NCBI RefSeq assembly: GCF_947507565.1
Contig: NC_089192.1
Coordinates: 1,484,690-1,548,689 of the forward strand
Length of the DNA: 64,000 bases
Reading direction: 5' to 3'
Source of the DNA: Oscarella lobularis
Taxonomy: Eukaryota; Porifera; Homoscleromorpha; Homosclerophorida; Oscarellidae
Numbering within the stretch: position 1 is the first letter of the stretch; each line of letters opens with the position of its first letter. The position numbers were made by a program, and so were the translations under genes. Below are positions 23,772 to 35,689 of this stretch, in pieces. The notes beneath the pieces are model-generated. The model was given only the letters and a program-made list of their open reading frames with translations, was not told the origin of the DNA and made no database searches.

Positions 23772-24530
23772 GTCGGACCAGAAAAAACCAGCGCAGTCAA
23801 GCGCGCGCTGCTCTGGTGTGGGAGCCAGAGGGCGTGTCAATTAGGCGCGCCCGCCCCATCTACTACGCGTTGACGTCGAAATAGCTCAACTACTGCCTTC
23901 TAAATACACAAAAGCAAATTCTTAATAAAAAACAGATATACAAATATTAATTACTGTGATCACACTACCAGATAATTTCTCGATGGATTGATAGAGTATA
24001 CTATCGTTATATAGCACCGACAGTGAACGATGAATTTGCAAAACAAGCTACCTCACGGCCGTCATGGTCAGTAAACGATGATGACCTTCCAGCAAAAGTC
24101 AGACATTATTATACTGAAACGACTAAGCCATTACTTTCCAACCTGCAAAGTCAGTTGAATGCAGACGGATTGACAACCAACAGCTTCACAGATTTCCCTG
24201 GTGAGATTGCTCCGGGATAGGCAAGGGAGATGAACACTCCTAGGAGATGAGGAGTATCGTGACGTCAAAACAAACGCCTCTTTTCTGTTTGTCAGTTGCC
24301 TTACGTCAGTGAGATACGTTGGCGCCCCCAATTGCCAAGGCCGTCAGTGATCCGACGTCAGACATATCACGACAAAAGATAGATTCTCAGATTACGCAGT
24401 GAATTTTCGATCTGGAACGTCATAGATTTGACAAACCTGTATTTAGCACAGGTATTTAAATAATTAGTTTACTGATCAATGGAAACCAAGGTACGGCTTA
24501 CCTTAGTAGACCATCTATGATTGCTGCAGC
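23772..24530. promoter_or_regulatory. 5' flank of the Tc/RHS-like gene, repeated elsewhere
   Basis: There is no convincing gene here. Segments near 24380-24530 recur, diverged, near 35740-35850 and 50190-50310. After interruption by the foldback element the similarity resumes at about 25862-26260, matching 35885-36260 and 50345-50700. The region probably holds the promoter. I could not identify a TATA box or start site with confidence. Confidence 0.4.
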
Positions 24531-24547
24531 CGCTAGTACCGCGAAGA

Positions 24548-25852
24548 ATAGGGTAAGTGAAGGTAAATCCCGGACACAATGGCAACTTCCCGGAAGACCG
24601 ACCTACTGCGCTCAGATTACAGCATTTTTGCAAACGGCTTGATGATGCACTGAATCGCAAGGTTATTAGCTTTCGATCGAGCCATGGCCGAGCGGCGTCC
24701 GTGGCGTAGTTATCGAGATATGCTCACTTGAATCCGGTAGTGCAAATCACGTGAGTTCGAATTAGTGCAGGTAAATAACCGGACACGCTATATCTTCGCG
24801 AGAACAGCATCAAAAAATGTACTTCGACCTTTTTCCGGGGCAAAATTTATCGCTGATTCCAATGGTGCAAGTCGTTTTAGCGTAAAAGCAGCGATTACGG
24901 CGATATGCCGTTTTTTCCACAGGCACTTTTTCAAACAAACCGAAGCCGTATCCACAAGCCTCTTACCTAATAACCTTTTGCTTCATATTTAACGACTTTT
25001 CAAGCATTTTGAAGTCTTTTTATAGGCATTACACCCAGCAAACGAAGAGAAATGATGACTGCATGAAACCAGCAGCTCATTCATAGTCTTACACGGCAAC
25101 TCTGTACTGAAAACGTCTGAGTGTGCTTTCCGGTGCTTAGAAATATCAGTAAATGCCAGATCCAGAAGCAGGCTCTGGTTGAACCGCAAAACTTTTTTGC
25201 CAACCACTGTTCTTGCTAGTCTAGTAGAGCACCTATTGTATCACTATGAGCACTCTCCATTGACTCTAAGTAGCACTTTGACGCTTTTTTATCAATAGGT
25301 AAAGCTTTATTCTAATGTTTTGAAAAGTGGGAGGTCGTTCTCATCATTTTCCCTTTTTTTTCTGTTTATTATGCCTATAAAAGATCTCAAAATGCTTCAA
25401 AAGTTGTTAAATATGAAGCAAAAGGTTATTAGGTAAGAGGCTTGTGGATACGGCTTCGGTTTGTTTGAAAAAGTGCCTGTGGGAAAAAACGGCATATCGC
25501 CGTAATCGCTGCTTTTACACTAAAACGACTTGCACCATTGGAATCAGCGATAAATTTTGCCCCGGAAAAAGGTCGAAGTACATTTTTTGATGCTGTTCTC
25601 GCGAAGATATAGCGTGTCCGGTTATTTACCTGCACTAATTCGAACTCACGTGATTTGCACTACCGGATTCAAGTGAGCATATCTCGATAACTACACGACG
25701 GACGCCGCTCGGCCATGGCTCGATCGAAAGCTAATAACCTTGCGATTCAGTGCATCATCAAGCCGTTTGCAAAAATGCTGTAATCTGAGCGCAGTAGGTC
25801 GGTCTTCCGGGAAGTTGCCATTGTGTCCGGGATTTACCTTCACTTACCCTAT
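24548..25852. mobile_element. Foldback element: two 482 bp inverted arms around a 341 bp loop
   Basis: Left arm 24548-25029 and right arm 25371-25852 are near-perfect reverse complements of equal length, including a shared 48-50 codon open frame that is probably chance. Each arm holds a tRNA-like internal promoter: an A box TGGCCGAGCGG at 24685-24695 (mirrored at 25705-25715) and a B box like GAGTTCGAATT at 24753-24763. This suggests tRNA-Leu/Ser-derived SINE material in inverted orientation. Flanks CGAAGAATA and CGAGAATA resemble a target-site duplication. The element splits an older repeat that is unbroken at 35.7 and 50.1 kb. Confidence 0.75.
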
Positions 25853-25861
25853 CGAGAATAG

Positions 25862-26260
25862 CATCGTAGAGGCATTTTCCATAGATTATCTTTTGAAAGC
25901 TGTTCACAGTGCCTTTTAGGCTTTGTCTGAGCTATGGGTTATCGGTTTGCGCTACCCGTCGACGCGCACGGGCAGAAGACGACATTCAGTTTGATTCTCC
26001 TTCCGGCTGGTTCTTAACAACGCTACTCGTAAGCGTTACAGCATCACAGAAGACGCTGAAAAGGCCTTGAAGGCAAAGGAGCCGCCATATCGCTTAGGCC
26101 ATCTCGCTTGTGTGCATCACGTGCAAACCTCCACTACGCACGCGTGCCTTCCGTTCTGTCTTTTTCTTCAAACATCGTGAGCAGGCCAGCTTTAGCCAGC
26201 TGAACCCCGCCGCTTGGAGCAATTATTACCTCTCAAATGCAAAGTCACAAATAGCCGTCA
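25862..26260. repeat. Distal part of the shared 5'-flank repeat
   Basis: The sequence is similar to 35885-36260 and 50345-50700, with a shared run around CAAGGCTTTGTCTGAGCTAT. It continues the segment interrupted by the foldback element. No coding signal. Confidence 0.6.
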
Positions 26261-26985
26261 CGGTGATCACACCGTCTGACCATTTTCTAACGATCTCACA
26301 ACGGTCATTTTAATTTTAGAGTACCGTAAGTGAGCTTTTGTGTATATGCTTCCTATCTAACGTATTTTAATTTTCAGTGCCTGTGGATCAGCAGAGAAAA
26401 GCCAGCAAGAGCAACACTGCTGTTGTCACTTCAAGAAGTTCCTGTACTTGATTAAAAGTACGTGCTGTTCGAATGCGAGGTGCTGGACTCGGTGATGATA
26501 ACGATAATGGATGAGAGACCTCGCCATCGTCGATCCGATCGAAATGAGATTTGCCTTTAATTAATAGCATCGTTGTGAGAGAAAGCACGGCGATAGATTT
26601 CTGTGATGTTACGTACCTCTTCATGTCTATTATCAACTTCAATTCTATCATGGATAGTGAGAACAATATCTGGCTTGAAAATGGAGGACTGAAGAGCACA
26701 TGAAATGCTCGATTGTTTATAGATGTATAAGTGAATATTTACAGTACTTCTTGGATCGTGTACTAAACGCGCCACTAGTTCGCGCAGGGTTCGCGTGTGC
26801 TTCAAGGCAGGCCATACTCCAAAGCTTAAATTCTCGCATTATTAGAAACAGTTCTGCATGCTGTATCTGCCACAATTTGCGAACACACTTAATTAATCTT
26901 TCTAGCCAAAGGAAACTAGAATAGATCGCAATAATACATACTTCGTGAACGTCATAGCAGAAAGCTAATCGTCTTCTTCATCGCA
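26261..26985. other. Intergenic stretch with no supported gene
   Basis: Short open frames occur on both strands, such as a minus-strand one near 26557-26805, but none has a recognisable domain or splice context. About 26317-26350 resembles 41812-41850, a small dispersed repeat. Confidence 0.4.
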
Positions 26986-27001
26986 TCATAGAGAACAGCA
27001 C

Positions 27002-28135
27002 GATCTAACCAGAGCAAGACTTCCCAGCTGTACCGTTGCGACAATTGTGAACGGTAACGAAGGTATTGTCATAGTGACCACCGTACCCGCCCCCAGCGCA
27101 CGAGTAGCAGACATTACTGCATCCGTCCTTTTTGTAGACAAATGACAGAAGCTGTGGCTTCTTGTAATTCATCTGAGTAAACGTCATTTTAGAAGGAACA
27201 ACGTCAAAGCACCCGTCGCCGCAGTCGCACAACCCGCCACAGAGCGAGAATGAAATGGTGACGTTGTCCTAAGCCGGAGGATAGGTCAGAAAGAAGGTCA
27301 TGTTGTCACTACACTCGGGCGTTGTATAGAAGAGGTCGCGATCTGTGTTGCTTCCCGCACCAACGTCTAAATTCGTACAGTTCTTCATCCAATTTTTAGG
27401 CAGCAGAGAATCAATGTCAATTCGAGGCTCGCCCGGAGTGAGATCCATTTCCGTGACGATATCCTCAGGGGGATCAAACGTGCCCGATTTTCCGGGATGG
27501 TAGTGCTCCGCCCAGACGGGTATGCCTGTGTCGGAGTGGGCCAAGACGGTCAGGTTGTCCGGTTGGGTCGACACGCTCGTCTGCATTTTGGTGTACCACA
27601 CGTCAACAGCGTACGACCAGAATTTCTTCGAGCCCAGATATTTCATGTCTGGACACACGTAATATCCAACGCACGAGAAGTCGTCCGAGGCGAATCCCAT
27701 CATTTAAACAAAGCCAACCGGATAGTCGGTTAGGAATGTGTTTCTACCTGTGTATTTGCAATGTTTGCTGAGCTGAATGCTTAGTCTTCCCTTGTAGGGA
27801 AGACTCCCTGGAAAGGCGCCTGGAGGATCCGTCATCAGCACGTACATGCCGTCAGCTATGCGAACAAAAGGGCGCTATAATTAGGAAAAACCCAGAGAGA
27901 AATTTGATTTACCGATATCCTGCCCCGTTTGATTGATGAAGGCTTTGTACTGGTGCTCGCCCTTGGTATCGACCCACCTCGAGACGTAGACTTCCGAAAG
28001 AGAAAGGCCATCTTCGGTCGACGTGATGGTGCTCGAGAAGTTTGCCGGGAAGTTTGGGTAGATCAGGGCCACGGCTGCTGCCGGAACCACAAAGGACCAA
28101 AGAAGAAGACTTCTGCGAATTGAACGTGCTTGCAT
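27002..28135 (-). CDS. Unrecognised secreted or membrane-anchored protein, cysteine-rich end
   Basis: The start MQARSIRRSLLLWSFVVPAAAVAL is a signal peptide or signal anchor at 28135. Further coding blocks on the minus strand read to a cysteine/glycine-rich end (CGGLCDCGDGC, then CYSCAGGGYGG) stopping near 27005. Two in-frame stops occur, TAA at about 27704 and TAG at about 27269. Both could be intronic: an intron 27747-27649 keeps phase (G plus AC before ATGAAATAT), and the TAG follows a pyrimidine-rich tract like a splice acceptor. One junction near 27860-27905 does not close in frame, so the gene may instead be decaying. It lies head to head with the tyrosinase relic. I do not recognise the family. 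Confidence 0.4.
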
Positions 28136-28600
28136 CAGCCCGAGGAAAGGACAGACCTAAGTCCTCTTAATGCAACCGCAGTCACACACACCCCTTTCCT
28201 TAAGGCGACGATTTCTGCTTATGTAACCGCCTGAAGCGACGAAGCCTTATCAGCAAACGGAGTAAAGGCGTCGAAGGTACCGCAGGAAGTTCTAAGTAAA
28301 CATATCACTCTCGAAACCGTAATTTCCAAACCTGCTTGCTCAGTTAGGACGTCATGGCAGCTCCAGAGCGTTGGTGCTAGACCAATGACGGTCCTCTTTA
28401 CATGTATTGCGTCTTTATTGATGTCCATTGCATCTTCCTTGCTCAAAACGTACAGCAGCAAACTCAGCAACATCCTCTCTCTTCTTAATTTATCAAATTA
28501 GTCGAGTACCAGATGGTCGCCAGGCGTCCTGCCAGGATCACATAAAAGTTGCTTCAGCCGAGACACATTATCAGTCTTAACACAAGTTTCATCTTGAATT
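28136..28600. other. Spacer between two divergent genes
   Basis: A minus-strand open frame at 28219-28473 begins with a hydrophobic leader but has no recognisable domain. I do not call it a gene. The region may hold the divergent promoters of the secreted protein and the tyrosinase relic. Confidence 0.35.
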
Positions 28601-28779
28601 TTTGAAGGCAACATGGTAATATTCCTCCGCGCAATTTTCATCGCGACTTCACTAAAATTAACGCGCTGTCCTCAAAGGCTACACGCAAATTTCTTTGCAT
28701 CTCCGCGGTACTCTACATCGTTCAAACCGAAGACATACCTTACGAACAAGGAAGCTGCGTTCCCAAACCAAAGGTTTGC

Positions 28780-30515
28780 ATGCAATCAAAGAAAGCAGAG
28801 TATAGAAATCGCTTCATGCATGTCTTGGCAGAAAGTGGTTACTAGAAAATCTCTGGCTCACTTAAGCTCTACCGAAGGAGTGCAACTGCAGCTCGTGTTT
28901 CAAAAGCTCATGGCTCTTGATTTTTGTCGATACCTCAAAACAATTGCACGTTCTTTCAAGTGGCAAGACATCACGGCTTCTACACGGCCCAGTGTCCGCA
29001 CGAGACGACCACCTGCCTTCAGAAAAGCTTTTTCCCGTGGCATCGTCTCTACTGTATGAACTCGAGCAGGCAGCCCAAACAATCTACCCCGACTTTGCTC
29101 TTCCCTACTGGGACTTCACTCACATAACATCACCCGGAAAGGACACGCCAATACAGAACATTCTTCCAAAGCTCTTCACGGACCCAACTTTTGAAAATAC
29201 GGACACAAAGAAAACCGAACCGAATCCTCTTTTTACAGGCTGTACGATAAGGAATGTGACAGAGCTACCATACCGCCTGCCTCCCCAAGCCAAAGTGGCC
29301 AGAACAAACCTGACCGAGGGTGATCACCTCGAGTGGGTGAGACAATCCGTCTGTCAAATATCATCTCACTACGCCAGCGATTATGACTGGTTTTCGCGAA
29401 AAATCGAGTGTCCGTACAATTTAATGCACGACTTCATTGGAGGACGTTACGCCACGTTCTCCATGACCAACCGGAGATTCACGTCGTTTGATCCGATCTT
29501 CTATGTCTATCACAGCATGATCGATCGCATCTGAGCCGGCTGGGAGAAGGCGTCGGAGCCGACGTACGTCGACAGCACGTCGACGGCGCTGAAGAGCGAC
29601 ACCACTTTTCCGCCGTTTGGCGACTATTGGACGTTCGAGCGAGTGACGAGAGACTACACCGCCACGATGGGGTACAGGTACGAAAATGACGCCAAGGTCG
29701 TGTTTGACAACTGCGCCAAGTACACGGAAGATCAGCCCGAGAAGAGAGACTACTCTGTCGTCGTTCATCACACTCAGGTGCCCAATTCCTACGACAAGGG
29801 CTATCGTTTCCGCGTCGTCGCCAACACCGACGCGCTGGCTGGCGAGAGTGACGGCATTCTCGAAAATCGCGACGTGGTCGGTTACACGGCCGTTCCGTGG
29901 GCCATGGGCCAGGTAGGGAGCGACGGAGTAGTGCGGAAATCTAATTGTACTCTGGAAACCTGCCGCGGCTGGTGTACCTACCCTAAAGCCCACAAGGTGC
30001 CCGCCCAACGGGAACTCTTCTTCGGCCAACCGTTCGACTCGTCCAAGTTCGTTTACGTGGAGCACCTTGATGGTGAGCCGCCTATTGATCTGTCAAATGG
30101 AATGACAGTCAAGGAATACGAAAGGCAAGTGGCGATAAAGAATTCCGGGAAGATTGCCATTGCAAAGCCGTCTCTGATGGTTGGCAAATTCCAACCGGAA
30201 CCGATACGATGTCAGTACTCGAAGACCGTTCCCAATCTCATCACCATCGATTGGACATTTCAAACGCCACAATTTGGAGAGTATCCCGCCTGCGCCGCTA
30301 AGCCCGGAAATACGATCGTCTTTACTTACTACCGCTGGTTGCATTCTGTCGGGTCGATATCGCCATCGGACTATCCAAATTGTCCCGGTTTCACATCTGC
30401 CCGGCGGACAAGAATCCGCAAAATCCTGCTAATTCGACCAACTGCACGTTGCAAATACCCCCAAATCACCTACGCCTTTATGTACACCGAAAGCGATCAC
30501 TGCACCTTTCGAGGA
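28780..30515 (+). pseudogene. Tyrosinase/haemocyanin-like pseudogene
   Basis: Copper-site signatures are readable: RHHGFYTAQ and FFPWHRLY for site A, then ALPYWDFTH, LMHDFIGG and FDPIFYVYHSMIDRI for site B. About 300 further residues follow, typical of a beta-sandwich tail. The frame is broken in several places. One base is missing near 29050 just after WHRLY, a TGA replaces the expected Trp after DRI at 29533-29535, and at least one more frame change lies near 30380. The N-terminus (28800-28970) also needs frame changes. No signal peptide was found. A complete tyrosinase domain exists elsewhere in the window (59.3-58.5 kb), only distantly similar. Confidence 0.7.
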
Positions 30516-30517
30516 AT

Positions 30518-30660
30518 GCGAATTAAAATAGTCGTCGGAAACGGAAAAAGCTTCGTAAGTAATAGGCTTCCAGAAAAGATGCCCCGGGATACGGCTCCCA
30601 CGCAGCAGGTTAGGGGTTCGAATCCCGAAGCCTGCTCTTTTTTTTTCCTTTTTTTTTCTG
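30518..30660 (+). repeat. Dispersed repeat piece with a tRNA-like B box and T-run
   Basis: 30518-30590 resembles 41840-41910 (GCGAATTAAAATAG, then GGCTTC and a GAAAAG-type run). It is followed by GGGTTCGAATCCC at 30614-30626, which matches a pol III B box, by a hairpin partner, and then by runs of T that could stop pol III. No credible full tRNA cloverleaf is present, so I read it as a SINE-type remnant, with low certainty. Confidence 0.35.
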
Positions 30661-31166
30661 TACTGTACCTAATCGGCGATATACGATATACGATCACCCG
30701 CGACTGTGGCCCGGAGCGGGGCCGCCACCGATACCAGTAAGGTTTAGGGTTGGTGTTGGGTTAGGTACATGAAGAAAACGCTTTCTAAGCTCTCTATATA
30801 GAGCACTGCGCAGGCGTGGCCATGCGCAGACCGTATCCGTCGTAAGAGCAGCCACGGCCAGCTTTCTGTCACGACTGCGCGCCCGCTGGCGCAACCGTGG
30901 ATTGTCCGCTGGGGGACGCAGCCCATTCCGGGCCACGGCCCCGTTCCGTCGACGCGCTCTCTGTTAAATTTAAGCTTTATTGACGTCTGCTTAGCTACTC
31001 TCCCTGGTCACCAGTTTGGCCAGAACTGGAGCCCCTCCTCTAATAATCGCTATTAATCTCCTGACGTCACTACCCCTTACGTAACTTAAACACATACGAC
31101 ACTACACAGACAGCCCGTATATAGAATCGTCACATTTCTCTTCTGAGCGAGAGCGAAATCGGTCAG
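30661..31166. other. Intergenic region upstream of the EGF membrane protein
   Basis: GC-rich near 30700-30950, with no supported gene on either strand. It may hold the promoter of the gene starting at 31167. Confidence 0.35.
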
Positions 31167-34100
31167 ATGGCTTTAGTACTTGCCTTCATCGCAATCTCTC
31201 TGACACTCGCAAGCGTTTTTCCATATTCTCAATCGACTCATTTCCGAAGCTTTACGATCAATTTTCACGCCGTCGGAAGCCAGGCAAAGAGAGACGCAGG
31301 AAAGGTAAGTACGCAGTTTAGCGCGGGCACAGAGGACATGAGACGGTTGGCGGCGTATTGCCCGTTCGATGATCGAGCTTAGTTCCGGCTTCGGGAAGTT
31401 GCTTAATTAACTTAGTTTAATTTCCATGAGCATCTTCCTTCAAATTCTTTTACAAAGAAGCAGCGTTTGCTTTAGTGGTCTGAAAAGTACGCATAGGGCA
31501 TTCACAAGAAAAGTTCAAGGAAGCTATATAGACCTACATGGATGGTATAGCTCGTAATATTGTTATTCGGTGATGTGATTATGTTTTCGTAGGTATACAT
31601 TACTTAGGTGTCTTTCTGTTCTATAGATTCAGTTAAGATTTCGTATTTCTTGGAGACGTAGCAGTTCGGAAGGCGGCTGCACTGCGGCATCGATAGCAGA
31701 CCAAAGGCTTCTCGGTTCGCCCGTGAAGTTCCGCTGCTTATCCAACAACTGCGGTTCGCAACTCTTGGATGCTACGCTTGAATACGTCTGCACGTCGTAT
31801 AGCGCCGCGAATGATTGGGCGTCCGGGATGAGAACGTTTGAAGTCACGTTTCCTGTCGCTGACTCGCAAGACTTTGTTATCGGGTAAAAAATTTTTTAAA
31901 TTTAGCGTTTCAGCGACACCTGTATTTAGAAATAATTTTGATGGAACATATGACTGCTGCTGGATCAATACGCAGAATTCTTTTGGCGATGATATTCGAT
32001 TTCAATCGCGAATATCCTTCGCTCCACGCACAGACAGCGTGGGCATCATCAATCGGGGAGAGATCAATCAAAGTCCGGTTGCCGACATGCTCCCCCTACT
32101 CCCCGCTCGACTCGGTTGCGAGCACAGAACAATCATTCCCAAAGTTGATCCCGATTTCGACGTCGTCAAATGTCGATGGGCTCTTAAAAATGCGGACGCA
32201 AGCAAAGACGAGTGCGGATCGGCTTGCTTTAGCAGCAGAAAACCTTCCAGCTTATTCAATGCAAGCCTTTTTGAAGCGAGCTATTTATACGCCAACGCGA
32301 ATTGTAAAAATTAAAACGTTGTTTTAGGAAGATTGCGAAATTGTATGGATACCGTCAGCACCTGGTGTATATGCCGCTGCTATTCAACTTGAAGACTTCT
32401 ATCCCACCGACACCCTTCGAAAAAATCCTCTCAGCAGTGTACCGCTTCAGTGGCTTATTGACGTTGTTGACACTGGAACCTCGTGCAGTTCGAGGCCTAC
32501 TTTTCCTAAGCAAAATCACTTTCCGCGCGAGCAGCCTCGCTGTTTTGCCGTCGAAAGCGGTGGCAATTTAACAATAGAAGTTCTGGTCGGTCATTCAAAT
32601 TATCCTTCTCACGAGTAGCCCAGTATAGATTTTCTTTAGCAATTCTACCTATTTCTGTTTCTAGAGTCGATGACGCGCTTTATATTTTACCGCGCGGCAT
32701 GACAGTGACCGATTTGACGGACAGAGGCAACGGGAACAAAGTAGTGACATTCACATGGACTCCTGATTTTAAACAAGCCTATCGTCCGCACATCACTTGC
32801 TTCCAGTTTTTAGATGACGTTCGGTAAATCTTTGAGAGCATTTCGGCTCGTGCTAGCCTGACTGTTTCTTTAGTGCTCCATCGAATCTTGTGTGCTTTAC
32901 AATCGTCACTTCAGGTACGGAGCTTAGGTTAGCTTAGGTTAGATCGGGAAGTTTACTGGGGGCTTTTTAGTGCCACAGCCCAAACCGTTATTGCATACCA
33001 AAACCGAGGCTCCTCAATGCAACGGACAGGTGGCGTATGATGCAGTAGCAAGCATAACGTTTGATCATAACGTATGTTTCTCTCAGAGGTAGCAGAGTAT
33101 TAGCCTTATCTATCTTCTTTACCTTTTTAGGTGACAAACCCGACGGTTAGCCCAAGGTACATATTTATTTATCACGTGAATAGCGGGTCATTGATTCAGC
33201 GAGTGGACTCCTTTGATAAGAGTCTCGTCACTATAGGATCGGATTCGAGAACGGTTTCATTTCAACTCAATAGCTCTCAGCCGAATACGTATCAGAGCGG
33301 CGAGGAGTATGAAATTATTTTTGAAGAAGGTGTCGTGGTAGGCACCAGCGCTTCCTGCTCTGGAGGCGGTCCCGTTTCAAATGGCATTTCCTTCTCGGAA
33401 TGGACATTCTTCTCTAATGGTCCGACAGGCTGCACTGATGAATGCTTTCCTGGAAGGAGCCGTTGTCATGACAAGGCACAGTGTTCTGATCATCCCGGCG
33501 GCTTCCGATGCGATTGCGCAGTTGGTTATTCTGGAGACGGAGTGAACAACTGTGACGACATCGACGAGTGCGCACTTGACACGAACGGTTGTGACCGTAG
33601 GTCTACGTGCTTTAACACGCCCGGTTCCTTTTACTGCACGTGCAACGCTGGATACGAACCGGATTCTAGTGCCGCAACACCTGCTAATCGTCCCTCGTGC
33701 ATCGACATTAATGAGTGCGCGCGTGGCACGGCCATTTGCGACGCAAACGAAGACTGCATAAACGCTGTTGGTTCGGTAGAGTGCGTCTGCAAAACTAATT
33801 CTGTTTGTAGAAAAACAGAATTGGGTTTCAACTGCTCATGCAAGATTGAAGAGCTGCCTGAAGCGCAAATGTTCTGCTCTTCTGCAGTTGCATTTGCTGC
33901 TTTATTTGGAACCACTCTTATCGCCTTTGCTAGTCTTCTTGCCGCGTACATTCGACTGCGTCGGATTCTGAACAGGAATTCATTAGCCGGAAATGACATA
34001 AACTCTGCAGAAATTCTAAAGAAAAGTGCACCTAATGAGAACGTCATTCCGCACCCAATGGTGGAGTCTAGCGCGTACGAAGCAATATCACCAAGAAGAG

Positions 34101-34201
34101 GTATGAGAAAAAGTGTCATCGAACTGCTTTCATTCTAAAGCGTAGGCGAGGCCCCGGAAGACTATGAAGAACAGGAAGAGAGTGAGGAGTGTGGAGTATG
34201 A
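31167..34201 (+). CDS. Single-pass membrane protein with cysteine-rich ectodomain and EGF repeats
   Basis: Nine exons join in phase: 31167-31304, 31627-31883, 31906-32260, 32328-32614, 32665-32823, 32874-32914, 32971-33071, 33131-34100 and 34146-34201, for 787 residues. There is a signal peptide (MALVLAFIAISLTLASVF). The ectodomain resembles a widespread invertebrate module with YDCCWIN, PDFDVVKCRWAL and PGVYAAAIQLEDFYP. Then follow about three EGF-like repeats (DIDECALDTNGC, DINECARG) and a transmembrane helix (VAFAALFGTTLIAFASLLAAYI). The short tail has Tyr motifs (SSAYEAI and an acidic EDYEEQEE end) that could bind SH2 domains. The third intron appears to be GC-AG (32261-32327). The ligand is unknown. 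Adhesion or recognition at the cell surface is inferred. Confidence 0.7.
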
Positions 34202-35145
34202 AGAAATGGCTACACCTGTAGAAAATCCTTGACCTGCTTCATAATGCACTTGGTTGGGAATTGAATATTTTGTTTTAGTTTTTAGATGTGCTGCTGACAA
34301 GTGTTGCAGTTTTTGATGTTATGCTCTCTACGCACATAGTTATGCTCCGGTACTAATTTACTGCTCTCTTCCGCCTAGAGCTGACCATATGGCAACTAAA
34401 TCTAGTCCTCGCATATATTTTAGGAGTACGTGAAACTGAAATAAGTGAGAAGAAGATTAGAGAATTTGAAGACGAGAGTGAACGTCTGGGAAACGAGATT
34501 ACAGATTCGAAGGCTAGAGTAGGAAAGAAGGATCAGATTCTGCGTACATTTGGAAAGGGACTGAACACTTCGATGTATCAATGGGCTAGGACACAGAGTA
34601 CAACTAAAGCTAGCTCCTAATGACAGGATGTCATGCAGGTAACGTGGCGATGTACGTCGCAAATCTGCAAGGGTGAGTGACCGTCTCTAGAATAAGGTAT
34701 AACCGAACGGCGCCGAAGCCCTCTGTAATTGAAAAACGTTTGTCCGAATTGATGCGAAGAAAACGGCATTCGGACGTGCTTCGTTTACGATCTGGTCATT
34801 GACAACGCAAATGAACGTTCTCGAGCATTTTTTTCAGGTATGGCGCCGAGGTCTTTCTCCAGTACATGCCCTAAGCCATCGTAAGTTGTACGTAAGAAAT
34901 TTAATTAATTATAGACTTAATTTAGGTCTCACGCCTACGCTGCATCAAGCGAAGCGTGTCGCGTGATCGCAAGGAAGTGACCAATCAGGTTGTTGTTGGC
35001 AACCTTCAGTTTCTCTGCTAGAAATGGCATCGTTCCATCGATTGATTCCGTGCCAAAATTATTACAATGAAACTGAGACGAACTGGCAGGGCCCGGCCGC
35101 AGGCGACGAGCAATTAAAACGTGAGCGCTTCGTCGCTTAATCCAG
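34202..35145. other. Intergenic region with a TRAF relic
   Basis: Apart from the TRAF-like fragment at 34425-34680, I see no gene. Short open frames lack domains. Confidence 0.4.
34425..34680 (+). pseudogene. TRAF-like fragment (coiled coil to MATH start)
   Basis: The sequence matches 43596-43900 of the TRAF-like gene: the coiled-coil segment, the GRKEG-type linker, the GHRVQLKL region and LVPNDRMS equivalents, with frame breaks and deletions. No RING or zinc fingers are nearby. It is a non-functional relic. Confidence 0.6.
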
Positions 35146-35490
35146 CCGTCCAGCTCCTTGAGGAGAAGGACTGTTGCACAACCTATCCGTCATTTGGTGA
35201 TAATTATCTCCGGCGGAGGCAGACGTAATTCTGCGTACAGCGGAACGCGAAGAGTACGACAACCAGTTGCTCCACCGCCTGCGAGAAAGGAGCGATCGAT
35301 ATTCAAAGAGAAAGAATCTTCACTCGATTAGATCGATTGACTTAACCTGACCATTATCATCCTGTTCTTCAGACCAAACGGGTGTTTATATATATCACAA
35401 GACCCAAGACCAACGCGATTGCACCTTGTGCCATGTCAAGCTAAAAAAACCACCACAATCAATCAAGCGCGCTCTACAAGTACTATGATG
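35146..35490 (-). pseudogene. Relic of Tc/RHS-like exons 1-2 (TSP1 and signal peptide)
   Basis: 35146-35290 matches the TSP1 exon at 23428-23622 and about 35340-35490 matches the signal-peptide exon region, with substitutions and frame breaks. No downstream SpvB or RHS sequence is present. It lies divergently upstream of the first ANK-VWA gene. Confidence 0.65.
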
Positions 35491-35689
35491 TGGGAGAGCC
35501 AGAGGGTGTGCCAATAGGACGCGCCCGCCCACGGGTTTTTCTTCTACGCTGCAGCGACGTTGAAATAGCTTAAGCAAATAGAAACCTGTGAAGCTGTCCG
35601 TTCTCTCTGCTGAATTTACACTTCAACTGGCTTTGCTGATTTTCATGAAAACTCGTTAAAATGGAGATCAATTCTCACCTTACGTCTTT

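Noticed and set aside
24765-24992. An identical open frame in both arms of the foldback (about 50 shared codons)
   Set aside because: It is mirrored only because the arms are inverted copies. It has no start context, domain or splice signals.
30525-30655. Complete tRNA gene
   Set aside because: The B box and T-run are present but no acceptable acceptor stem or anticodon arm could be drawn.
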